Assembly: GCA_019636495.1 (NCBI GenBank)
Contig: JAHBXL010000005.1
Location: 151,830-215,829 of the forward strand
Source: Phycisphaeraceae bacterium
Lineage (GTDB): Bacteria; Planctomycetota; Phycisphaerae; Phycisphaerales; UBA1924
Reading direction: 5' to 3'
DNA length: 64,000 bases
Made by a program: the position numbers and the translations under genes. Positions 9,171-16,858 of this stretch are shown piece by piece; the stretch's first letter is position 1, and every line of letters starts with the position of its first letter. Below the pieces are notes generated by a model that worked only from the letters and a program-made list of their open reading frames with translations, did not search any database and was not told the origin of the DNA.

Positions 9171-9547
9171 GAATACTGCTTCGAGTACGCCGCGGCGTCG
9201 ATGCACTTGGAGAGGCCGGACTTGTCGGAAACACGGATCTTGACCAGCCATCCGCGTCCGTAGGGGTCGGAGTTGAGAATGGAGGGGTCCTCGACGACGG
9301 CCTTGTTGACCTCGACGATCTCGCCGCCCGCGGCGGAATAGACATCGCTGGTGGTCTTGACGCTCTCGACCTCGCCGATGGGGCCGCCGGGTGCGACCTT
9401 GGTGCCAACGGGCTTGAGTTCGGCGTAGGTGACGTCGGTGAGTTGGTCGACGGCGAACTGCGTGAGGCCGAGCGTGAGGGTTTCGCCTTCGAGTTTGTGC
9501 CACTCGTGGCTCTCGGAGTAGACGCGGTCGGCGGGGGCAGTGGCCAT
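9167..9547 (-). CDS. gcvH: Glycine cleavage system H protein
   Basis: A 126-residue lipoyl carrier that shuttles the aminomethyl group between the P, T and L proteins of glycine cleavage. It can also serve as a lipoate relay. The lipoyl site is Lys64 in the segment VESVKTTSDVYS, with the upstream IGEVESVK typical of the family. Length is normal for GcvH. The start is the ATG at 9545-9547. It is the first gene of a leftward operon with an ABC ATPase and an FtsX-like permease; no gcvP, gcvT or lpd is present here. Its stop codon overlaps the ATPase start. A 145-base divergent gap separates it from the next rightward gene. Confidence 0.95.
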   Translation of the reverse strand: MATAPADRVYSESHEWHKLEGETLTLGLTQFAVDQLTDVTYAELKPVGTKVAPGGPIGEVESVKTTSDVYSAAGGEIVEVNKAVVEDPSILNSDPYGRGWLVKIRVSDKSGLSKCIDAAAYSKQYS

Positions 9548-9692
9548 GGTCGGATGGGTCCTTGCGAGTCTTGGGGCACGCCGCGGGCCGTTCCGGGCGT
9601 GGGGTTTCATGCTAGGCGACGGGCCAAAGAGCCGATATGGAAGGCGAACGGGGCGCGAACGGGACGGTCCGGAGTTTGCTACAGTCCGCACC

Positions 9693-10562
9693 ATGCTGCT
9701 GACGCTCGCTGCCAGTTCGATGCGCGCCCGGCTCCATCTCAAGCCCGGCCGCGCGCCCGCCGGGCAGATGCGGCTGACCGACCTGCCGCGGCACGCGCGG
9801 GACGCGCTGGGGCTGTATGGCCTGAACATCTCGACGGATTTGCTGGCGGGCGCGGATGTGCCGCAACTGGACGCGCTGCGCGATGCGGCGGATAAGGCGT
9901 CGTGCCCGTGCCTGGTGCTGATCAAGCCGGATGCGCTGCCGTTCTTCACCGACGACGACACGAAGGGGGATGCCGCGGTCGAACGGATGACGCGGGTGGT
10001 GCAGGCGGCGCACCGGCTGGGGTGCAATGCGGCGGCGATGTTCATCGCGGGCGAGGGGTTCGAAGCCGGAACCGACACGGCGGACCTCGCCGCGGAGCGG
10101 TTGCGGAAGGTGATGGCGGTTGCGGAGAAGCGCGAGGTGAACCTGCTGATCGGGAGCGGGACAGCGCCGGGGGACGTGCAGCCGGGCCCGACGAGCAACC
10201 CGGAATCGCTGACGGAACTGATCAAGCGCGTCGGCGGGTTCCGCATCGGGACATTTCCGGATTTTGAGACGGCGTCGAAGTCGGACGACCCGCTGATGTA
10301 CCTGCGCCGGCTGACGCCGTATGCCGCGGCGGTGACGGCGGCGGTGGGGAACTTCAAGAAGACCAGGAAGGGCATGGAGCACGAGGGGTACGACCTGACG
10401 GAGTATGCCAAGACGGTGCTGAGCGTCGGGTACACGGGGACGCTCGCGCTGGACTATCGTGGTGTTGGAGACGCTGATGCGGCGATCCGCCTTGCCCGGG
10501 CCGCGCTGGAGACGGTCTCGGGCGTGGAGGGGGCCGAGAGCGTGGAGGTGACGGAAGAATGA
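9693..10562 (+). CDS. Sugar phosphate isomerase/epimerase-like TIM-barrel protein
   Basis: A 289-residue protein of the xylose isomerase-like TIM-barrel superfamily (AP endonuclease 2 type). Visible barrel strands include LGLYGLNISTDLL, CPCLVLIKPD, NAAAMFIAGEGFEAG, EVNLLIGSG, FRIGTFPDF and YTGTLALDYRG. The last is the typical late strand with its acidic residue. The start is the ATG at 9693; the frame is open upstream into the gcvH promoter region, but that part looks non-coding. The stop overlaps the cmk start (ATGA), so they form an operon. The substrate is not predictable from the sequence. Confidence 0.75.
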   Translation: MLLTLAASSMRARLHLKPGRAPAGQMRLTDLPRHARDALGLYGLNISTDLLAGADVPQLDALRDAADKASCPCLVLIKPDALPFFTDDDTKGDAAVERMTRVVQAAHRLGCNAAAMFIAGEGFEAGTDTADLAAERLRKVMAVAEKREVNLLIGSGTAPGDVQPGPTSNPESLTELIKRVGGFRIGTFPDFETASKSDDPLMYLRRLTPYAAAVTAAVGNFKKTRKGMEHEGYDLTEYAKTVLSVGYTGTLALDYRGVGDADAAIRLARAALETVSGVEGAESVEVTEE

Positions 10563-11377
10563 CCGAGCCCGACCCCACGACGAAGGCGGCCGGCGCGGTC
10601 GGCCGGACGCTGCTGGATTCGATGGGTGCGAACATCGTCGAGGTGGAAGTGATGCCCAAGCGTCCGACAGCGGGTGCCGCGAAGGGGAGCGGCGCGGGGC
10701 TGATCGTCACGATCGACGGCCCGGCGGGGACGGGCAAGAGCACGGTGGCGCGTCTGCTGGCCAAGCGGCTTGGTGTGGAGTTTCTGGACACGGGGGCGAT
10801 GTACCGTGCCGCGGCGGCGGTGGCGATCGACGCGGGCATCGGCATGGGCGCGCCCGACAAGATCGTCGCGCTGGTGGCGTCGCAGGACATGCACTTTGAG
10901 TGGGAGTCGGACCCGCCGGAACTGGTCTGCGGCGGCAAGTCGATGATGAAGCGGATCCGCGAGGCGGATGTGACGCGGATCGTCTCGCCGGTCGCATCCA
11001 TCCCCGGTCTGCGGCGGGACATGGTGCGGAAGCAGCGGGCCATCGCGCGAGCCCACCCGCGGCTGGTGACGGAGGGCCGCGACCAGGGGAGCGTGGTGTT
11101 CCCGGATGCGGATGTGAAGTTCTATCTGGACGCGTCGGCGCAGGTGCGTTCGCGGCGGCGGTTCGAGCAACTGGTTGCGCAGGGCACGATCAAGGGTGAA
11201 CCGGCCGAAGAGCGCGCCCTTCTGCAGGAGATCGTGGCGCGGGACCTCTCGGACTCGACGCGGCGCGATGGGCCGCTGATCTGCCCGGAGGATGCGGTGC
11301 GGATCGATACATCCGACATGACGCTCGAACAGGTCGTCGATGAACTGGAGAAGCGTGTGAGGGCACGGGTGAGGTGA
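10559..11377 (+). CDS. cmk: Cytidylate kinase
   Basis: A 272-residue CMP/dCMP kinase. The P-loop is GPAGTGKST at residues 54-62 after the strand LIVTIDG. LDTGAMYRAAA is the conserved substrate-binding segment, and VTEGRDQGSVVFPDADVKFYLDAS contains the family GRDxG..VFP motif (usually GRDIGTVVFP). The RSRRRFEQL lid arginines follow. A 45-residue N-terminal extension precedes the kinase core. The start codon overlaps the stop of the TIM-barrel gene. The usual downstream partner plsC follows, but after an interposed IVP-like gene and two repeat arrays. Confidence 0.95.
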   Translation: MTEPDPTTKAAGAVGRTLLDSMGANIVEVEVMPKRPTAGAAKGSGAGLIVTIDGPAGTGKSTVARLLAKRLGVEFLDTGAMYRAAAAVAIDAGIGMGAPDKIVALVASQDMHFEWESDPPELVCGGKSMMKRIREADVTRIVSPVASIPGLRRDMVRKQRAIARAHPRLVTEGRDQGSVVFPDADVKFYLDASAQVRSRRRFEQLVAQGTIKGEPAEERALLQEIVARDLSDSTRRDGPLICPEDAVRIDTSDMTLEQVVDELEKRVRARVR

Positions 11378-11438
11378 TGTGGGACGTGGGATGTCCGATG
11401 TGGGATATGGGATGTGGGATGTCGGATGTGGGAGGTAT
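11376..11438. repeat. Period-7 array, GATGTGG orientation, upstream of the IVP-like gene
   Basis: Nine tandem heptamers in one register: GATGTGG, GACGTGG, GATGTCC, GATGTGG, GATATGG, GATGTGG, GATGTCG, GATGTGG, GAGGTAT. The first begins inside the cmk stop codon. The unit is the reverse complement of the heptamers downstream of the IVP-like gene (11833-11944), so the two arrays form an inverted pair. Confidence 0.85.
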
Positions 11439-11461
11439 GGCCCGTCGATATGCTGTGATTC

Positions 11462-11824
11462 ATGAACGAACAACAGATGATTGCTCGGACCCGTGATTTT
11501 GCATTGCGGGTCATTCGACTTGTGAACTCTCTGCCGCCGGGCCGCACTGAGGAAGTGCTTGGACGACAGTTGCTTCGTTCAGCGACTTCCGTCGGCGCGA
11601 ACTACCGTGCGAGCCGCCGCGCCAAGTCTCCGGCAGATTTCATCAGCAAACTGGCGATTGTCGAAGAAGAGGCCGACGAGTGCGGATACTGGCTTGACCT
11701 GCTGGGAGCATCCGGAGTGATCCGGCACAAGCGCCTTGCCGCCCTCGTCGCGGAGTGCGACGAGATCACCGCCATCATCGTGGCCAGCATCAAGTCCGCC
11801 AAGCGTCGCCGCGCTGTCAAGTAG
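11462..11824 (+). CDS. Four-helix-bundle protein of the S23/IVP family
   Basis: A 120-residue protein matching the S23 / 23S rRNA intervening-sequence protein family. It shows MIARTRDFALRVIRLVNSLP, then GRQLLRSATSVGANYRASRRAKSPADFISKLAIVEEEADECGYWLDLL; the RSATSVGANYRA signature is characteristic. Family members are small helical bundles that pentamerise; related Avd proteins serve diversity-generating retroelements as RNA-binding accessories. The gene lies between cmk and plsC, which are commonly adjacent in bacteria, and is bracketed by inverted arrays of 7-bp repeats. That layout looks like an inserted cassette. No reverse transcriptase or rRNA gene is nearby, so its role here is unknown. 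Confidence 0.9.
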   Translation: MNEQQMIARTRDFALRVIRLVNSLPPGRTEEVLGRQLLRSATSVGANYRASRRAKSPADFISKLAIVEEEADECGYWLDLLGASGVIRHKRLAALVAECDEITAIIVASIKSAKRRRAVK

Positions 11825-11832
11825 CCCCCCCC

Positions 11833-11944
11833 ATCCCACATCCCCCATCCCCCATCCCACATCCCACATCCCACATCCCACATCCGACATCCGACATCCG
11901 ACATCCGACATCCGACATCCGACATCCGACATCCGACATCGAAC
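11833..11944. repeat. Period-7 array of sixteen heptamers directly abutting the plsC start
   Basis: Units in strict register: ATCCCAC, ATCCCCC twice, ATCCCAC four times, ATCCGAC eight times, then ATCGAAC, followed at once by the ATG of plsC. The eight identical ATCCGAC copies (11882-11937) are the most homogeneous tract in the window and imply recent expansion. No Shine-Dalgarno site exists between this array and plsC. Confidence 0.9.
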
Positions 11945-12613
11945 ATGCCTCTTCGCTCTCTCGATCCCACGCAGCCGCTGTCGCAGATCCTGTTCTACAG
12001 GTTCTGCTACTGGCTGGTGATGTTGCCGGTCACGCTGCTGTATCGCTTCCGCATTTTCGGAGCGGGAAACCTGCCGCGGCGGGGAGGTCTGCTGGTGGTG
12101 TGCAATCACCAGTCGCACTGGGACCCGCCGATCCTCGGCATCTCCTTCCGCACGCGCAACATGGCGAGCATCGGGCGCGAGGGCCTCTTCCGCGTGCCGA
12201 TCTTGTCGCAGATCATCCGCGGGCTGGGGTGCATCCCGATCAAGGAAGATGAGGGCGATGCGGGCGCGATCCGCGCGGCGATCGCGGAACTGAAGCGGGG
12301 CCGGGTGATGCTGATCTTTCCGGAGGGCACGCGCACGCCCGATGGCGAGATCAAGGAGTTCAAGCGCGGCGCGTGGGTGCTGCTGTCGCGCGCCAAGGGC
12401 GATGTGCTCCCCGCGGCGATCGAGGGGGCCTTTGACTCCTGGCCGCGAAGCAACCACCTGCCTTCTCTCTTCGGCCATCGCATCGCCGTCTCGCTCGGCA
12501 AACCCATCCCGTTTGAGGAACTCAAAGCGCTCGGCCCCGAACGCGGCCTGGCTCGCCTGCGCGAAGAGGTGCAGCGCCTGCACACCGAACTGGCGGAGAA
12601 GATGGGACGGTGA
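11945..12613 (+). CDS. plsC: 1-acyl-sn-glycerol-3-phosphate acyltransferase
   Basis: A 222-residue membrane-associated acyltransferase that converts lysophosphatidate to phosphatidate. The catalytic motif is NHQSHWD with His55 and Asp60. The phosphate-binding motif FPEGTR lies at residues 125-130. An N-terminal hydrophobic stretch (LFYRFCYWLVMLPVTLLYRF) anchors it. Length is normal. The ATG directly continues the register of the upstream 7-bp array, so the leader is entirely repeat sequence and translation initiation must cope without an obvious SD. It likely once followed cmk directly. Confidence 0.93.
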   Translation: MPLRSLDPTQPLSQILFYRFCYWLVMLPVTLLYRFRIFGAGNLPRRGGLLVVCNHQSHWDPPILGISFRTRNMASIGREGLFRVPILSQIIRGLGCIPIKEDEGDAGAIRAAIAELKRGRVMLIFPEGTRTPDGEIKEFKRGAWVLLSRAKGDVLPAAIEGAFDSWPRSNHLPSLFGHRIAVSLGKPIPFEELKALGPERGLARLREEVQRLHTELAEKMGR

Positions 12614-12615
12614 GG

Positions 12616-12678
12616 GGGAGTTGGGTCCTGGCCTTTGGAAGTTGGATCTCGGATGGAGGGAAAAGGACTGGGAACATG
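12616..12678. repeat. Degenerate period-7 tract downstream of plsC
   Basis: Nine units with a G-rich head every seven bases: GGGAGTT, GGGTCCT, GGCCTTT, GGAAGTT, GGATCTC, GGATGGA, GGGAAAA, GGACTGG, GAACATG. More decayed than the arrays around 11.4-11.9 kb but in uninterrupted register from just after the plsC stop. Confidence 0.5.
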
Positions 12679-12811
12679 AGAGCCGAGACGGCCGGGGCGA
12701 AGAGCAGATCAAGCGATTGCGGGCGCGGATGGGGACAGATGGACACCGACCGATCCGGCCAGCGCGGCGATTCGAGGTCTTCGGTGGTCTCCTGTTCCCC
12801 CGGGGGCATTT

Positions 12812-12830
12812 CAGCCTGCGAAGCAGGCTG
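12812..12830. terminator. Hairpin between convergent plsC and the Gly-rich protein gene
   Basis: An 8-bp perfect stem (CAGCCTGC and GCAGGCTG) with a GAA loop lies in the gap between two converging genes. No T-run follows, so it may be a factor-dependent terminator or a REP-like unit rather than an intrinsic terminator. The rest of 12679-12855 holds no gene. Confidence 0.4.
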
Positions 12831-12855
12831 GCAGGCGAGAATGGATCGGCGACGG

Positions 12856-13626
12856 TCAACCGCCGCCGCAACCGCCACCGCAACCGCCACCGCAACCGCC
12901 ACCACAGCCGCCGCAACCACCGAATCCACCAGTTTTGCTGCTGCGGCCGAGCGTGTGCGACACGATCGGGCCCGCGATGAGACTGCCCAGGATCATGACG
13001 AGGACGCCCGCAGCGCCGACAAACCCGACCCAGCGTCCCGGTCCTGCCGTCGTTCCGAGTCCCATGAACACGCCGATGACTGCGGTTGCACACAGGGCCA
13101 CCCCGGCAAACACGACGAGCCCGCCGGTGCTCCGCCGCGAGAGCACGAAGTGATCCGCGGTGTTCACCCGCCGCCACTTCAGGTCGTGCTCGAATCTCGT
13201 CGCGGCGTCGGGCCAGATGTCCCGCGGCGGGGTGCTGCCGAACTCTCGCTCGTAGGAGTGCAGGGTCTTGGCGTACCAATCCTCGAACTTGTCGCTTTCC
13301 GTGTCTCCGCCGCGGGTGGGCGTGTGCTCGAGGGCCCGCGGCAGCACGTGCGTGCATAGTCGCTTCCAGTAGGAGTCGGTGTAGGTCAGGTGCAGGTGCC
13401 AGGCCTGATCGACGTGCTCGGACGGCGTCACGCGATGGCCGGCGACCATGGCCAGGTACACGAACCGCCGATACTCGTTCACCACGCGCTGCGCGAACAT
13501 CTGCGTCCAGCCGTTCTCGCGTGCCAGCCGCGCGGAAAAAGTCAACGTCGGCGCGCCCTCATCAATCTCGAACGACTCGATCCTCCGCCACAGATCCGGG
13601 TTGCTGAGCGTGATCAGTGTGCTCAT
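12856..13626 (-). CDS. Glycine-rich membrane protein with GRDP-like N-terminal domain
   Basis: 256 residues from the ATG giving MSTLITLSNPDLWRRI. The N-terminal part contains VNEYRRFVYLAMVAGHRVTPSEHVDQAWHLHLTYTDSYWKRLC, typical of the glycine-rich-domain-protein-like / TIGR04222-associated family. Two TM segments follow (GLVVFAGVALCATAVIGVFMGL and WVGFVGAAGVLVMILGSLIAGPIV). The protein ends in a tail of CGG/CGGG units with six Cys (FGGCGGCGGGCGGGCGGG...). The tail could bind metal or form disulfides. Function unknown; location inner membrane. Confidence 0.82.
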   Translation of the reverse strand: MSTLITLSNPDLWRRIESFEIDEGAPTLTFSARLARENGWTQMFAQRVVNEYRRFVYLAMVAGHRVTPSEHVDQAWHLHLTYTDSYWKRLCTHVLPRALEHTPTRGGDTESDKFEDWYAKTLHSYEREFGSTPPRDIWPDAATRFEHDLKWRRVNTADHFVLSRRSTGGLVVFAGVALCATAVIGVFMGLGTTAGPGRWVGFVGAAGVLVMILGSLIAGPIVSHTLGRSSKTGGFGGCGGCGGGCGGGCGGGCGGG

Positions 13627-13915
13627 GCCGCTCTCCCTGGCGAGCCGGGCCGCGGAATGCGCCCCGCACTCACCCAAGTGTGCGCCATGGCGCGAGCGGT
13701 CGGAGCCTGTGGGGCCCAAGGCCTTGTGGGGCCATTGTCAAGAATAGATGAAGGAGGTGCGGTGAGCGAAGAAAGCAATGCGGACTTTGGATTCCGGATT
13801 GCAGGACCAAGACCCCGTACCCCGAGAAAAGCGACCCGCCCGCACCTTGCGCCTTGGTGCGCCTCCAAGTTTGAAGCGGATTGGCTCCGAGAGCCTACCC
13901 GCCTCCTCGACTTCT
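13627..13915. other. Gap without a gene; weak period-7 tract
   Basis: Two leftward genes flank this 289-base stretch. It shows no convincing frame. At 13781-13829 there is a seven-unit degenerate heptamer run (CGGACTT, TGGATTC, CGGATTG, CAGGACC, AAGACCC, CGTACCC, CGAGAAA) that turns from GG-cored to CCC-cored units, like the clearer arrays elsewhere in the window. Confidence 0.4.
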
Positions 13916-14617
13916 TCACCAAAGATACGCCACGAAGTTCAACGCGGTGTGGGCAACGACCAGCGGCCAGAGCCTTCGCGACTGCCAGAAGATCGCGCCG
14001 TGCAGGAGCCCGATGCTCATGACGGCCAGCGCGCCGGCCGGTCCCTGGTAGATGTGATACGAAGCGAACACTGCCGCGCAGATGAACACGACCCGTGCTC
14101 CGCCGCCAATGAGCGCGGACAACCGTGTGAACAGCAAGCCCCAGATGACGACCTCCTCGGCGATGCTGTTGGCGGTGATCATCAGCGCCAGCACGGAGAA
14201 GTCGGCGACGGTCCGCGGCCGCGCGACCTGCTCCGGTCGCCAGGGCGCTGCGCCGAAGACGCTCTGCGCGGCGGAGTACACGGCGATGCTGAGCATCCAG
14301 CCCGCGATGACCAGGACGGCGGCGAGCGGCACATCGATGCGCCACTCCCACCGCGCAAAGCCGAACGCCCGCCGCGGCTCGCCGCTTCGCCACATGATGA
14401 AGAACGCGACTGCGCACACGGTGAGGGACCGCTGCGCGAGCATGAGCCCGTCGAGCCAGAAGGGCTGGGTTGCACGCTGCGGGTATGCCAGCAACGCCGC
14501 GGCGTTGACGATGTCGGGCACGACCGCGACGATCACGATCACAGCGGCCTCGATCCAGAGACGCCGGCGGTCGATGGTCGAGGCCTGGGACGCGGGCATG
14601 TCCGTGGGGTGGTTCAT
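13916..14617 (-). CDS. CPBP-family intramembrane glutamic endopeptidase-like protein
   Basis: 233 residues with about seven hydrophobic segments. The Abi/CPBP (Rce1-like) motifs are present in order: EE in NSIAEEVVIWGLLFTRLSAL, then FASYHIYQG (second His motif), HGAIFW, and the C-terminal HTALNFVAYLW. These are the glutamate and histidines of the intramembrane protease site. Family members process prenylated or small peptides or act in immunity and membrane-protein turnover; the substrate here is unknown. The start is the ATG at 14615-14617. No bacteriocin genes adjoin it. Confidence 0.87.
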   Translation of the reverse strand: MNHPTDMPASQASTIDRRRLWIEAAVIVIVAVVPDIVNAAALLAYPQRATQPFWLDGLMLAQRSLTVCAVAFFIMWRSGEPRRAFGFARWEWRIDVPLAAVLVIAGWMLSIAVYSAAQSVFGAAPWRPEQVARPRTVADFSVLALMITANSIAEEVVIWGLLFTRLSALIGGGARVVFICAAVFASYHIYQGPAGALAVMSIGLLHGAIFWQSRRLWPLVVAHTALNFVAYLW

Positions 14618-14706
14618 CAGGCGCGGCGATGCTCGCCGCGCTGGGCATGTTGAACGAAGCAGGGTGCGATGTCAACCACCGGACTTTCAGCGTCGCGTTG
14701 CCCGCT

Positions 14707-15414
<708 letters not shown>

Positions 15415-15489
15415 TCACCACGCTCGATCGCGGGAGTATGCGGCGTGATGGGCCCTCATCGCTCGACACCAGGGTGGTCTCCACCGGCA

Positions 15490-15558
15490 TCAGGACAGCA
15501 AGACGGTCAGTCCGGCCTGCATGAAGTGGTGATCCTGGGTAGGCACGCGCTGAATATC
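15490..15558 (-). pseudogene. Remnant of a PIN-domain toxin C-terminus
   Basis: A short frame reads DIQRVPTQDHHFMQAGLTVLLS then stop. TQDHHFMQAGLTVLL resembles the last strand and helix of VapC-like PIN proteins (T-x-D-x-H-F-x-x-A-G-F). A stop codon lies about ten codons upstream, so no full toxin remains. It sits where a toxin would follow the antitoxin-like gene at 15586-15792. Identification rests on a short segment. Confidence 0.45.
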
Positions 15559-15585
15559 CCGCGAGCGGCAGGCGGCTCGTGTCCT

Positions 15586-15792
15586 CTATGCACGCTTGGG
15601 CGTGCCGTAGGTGTAGTGATGGTGCTCGGCCGCGACATCGGTCGGCAACGAAGGATCATCCGCCGCATCTTCGCCGGGGTGAAAGATCGGGTCGTCCTCC
15701 ACCGGCTCGATGCGCACCCGCATCCCTTCCGGCAACTGCGCAGGGGACTCCGGTTCGATCTTCCCACCCTTGATCTTCCCGAAGTACACCAT
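15586..15792 (-). CDS. Small antitoxin-like protein (AF2212/DUF104-like)
   Basis: 68 residues starting MVYFGKIKGGKIEPESPAQLPEGMRVRIEPVED. The pattern G-x-x-x-x-G-x-I-x-P/L-E...LPEG-x-x-V-x-I/V is that of AF2212-like antitoxins, as in the intact gene at 43364. The C-terminus (PTDVAAEHHHYTYGTPKRA) is family-variable. The expected PIN toxin downstream appears reduced to a remnant, so this is probably an orphan. Start chosen at the ATG 15790-15792; the longer frame overlaps trxB. Confidence 0.65.
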   Translation of the reverse strand: MVYFGKIKGGKIEPESPAQLPEGMRVRIEPVEDDPIFHPGEDAADDPSLPTDVAAEHHHYTYGTPKRA

Positions 15793-15838
15793 CGCGGCGC
15801 TCCAGCCAATCCTACGCACCGCTCGCGGCCCAAGCCCC

Positions 15839-16831
15839 TCAGTCAATCCCGCTCGCCGCGAGCCAGCGTTCGGCATCGAGCGCCGCCTGGCACCCCATCC
15901 CCGCCGCGGTCACCGCCTGGCGGTAGTGCTCATCGGCGACATCGCCCGCGGCGAAGACACCGGGAATGTTCGTGTAACTGTTCCGCTGCTTGAGCGCGAT
16001 GTAGCCGCTGGAATCAAACTCGATCCCCGAGTCCTTCAGGAACCTGGTCGCCGGCGTGTGGCCAATGGCGATGAACAGGCCGCCGAGTTCGAGCGTGCTG
16101 CGCTGCTTCGTGACCGTGTCCTCGAGCAGCACGCCGGAGATGTGCGATTCGCCCAGCACGTCGACGACGACCTTGTTCCACAGCACCTTGGCGTTGGGGC
16201 GCGAGAGGAAGCGGTCCTGCATGATCTTGCTGGCGCGGAGCGAATCGCGCCGGTGGATGATGTACACCGTCGAGGCGAACTTGGTGAGGTAGGTGGCCTC
16301 CTCCATGGCGGTGTCGCCCCCGCCGATCACGCCCAGCGGCTTGCCGCGGAACGCGGGCAGCGCGCCATCGCACACCGCGCACGCCGAGACGCCGCCGCCG
16401 GTCGTCGCCAGTCGCATCTCGTTGGGCAGGCCGAGCCAGTTGGCCGTGGCGCCCGTCGCGATGATCACGGCGTGCGCTTTGACCACCCTGCCCTCGGCGG
16501 TGTGCAGCGCGTGGGGCGTGCCGGGGGTGCGCGAGAACTCGCACCGCGCGATGTCCTCCATCAGAACCTTGGTGCCGAAACGCTCGGCCTGCTTCTGAAA
16601 CTGGCTCATCATCTCCGGGCCCTGGATGCCCTCGGGGAAGCCGGGGTAGTTCTCGACCTCGGTGGTGAGCATCAACTGCCCGCCGGGCAGGATGGGGCCG
16701 GGGTCCTGCTTGGGCACGCCCGAATACACCACCGGATCGAGACGGGCCCGCGCGGCGTAGATCGCCGCGGTCCACCCCGCGGGCCCGGAACCGATGATCA
16801 CGACTTTGTGAACGCCTGCAATGTTGGACAT
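15839..16831 (-). CDS. trxB: Thioredoxin-disulfide reductase
   Basis: A 330-residue NADPH-dependent flavoprotein that reduces thioredoxin. The FAD-binding motif GSGPAGWTAAIYAARA is at residues 14-29. The redox-active CAVC (151-154) lies in ACAVCDG. The NADPH motif is GGGDTAMEEATYL, and the second FAD motif [31 protein letters not shown] is near the C-terminus. Length is typical. The 3' end is duplicated about 1.1 kb downstream at 14707-14829. It follows, on the same strand after a short gap, the secreted-protein gene at 16859. Confidence 0.96.
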   Translation of the reverse strand: MSNIAGVHKVVIIGSGPAGWTAAIYAARARLDPVVYSGVPKQDPGPILPGGQLMLTTEVENYPGFPEGIQGPEMMSQFQKQAERFGTKVLMEDIARCEFSRTPGTPHALHTAEGRVVKAHAVIIATGATANWLGLPNEMRLATTGGGVSACAVCDGALPAFRGKPLGVIGGGDTAMEEATYLTKFASTVYIIHRRDSLRASKIMQDRFLSRPNAKVLWNKVVVDVLGESHISGVLLEDTVTKQRSTLELGGLFIAIGHTPATRFLKDSGIEFDSSGYIALKQRNSYTNIPGVFAAGDVADEHYRQAVTAAGMGCQAALDAERWLAASGID

Positions 16832-16858
16832 GTGCCGGTCAACTCCCTTGGCGCGTGC

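Noticed and set aside
11833..11944. CRISPR array
   Set aside because: Units are 7 bases with no spacers, and no cas genes are present.
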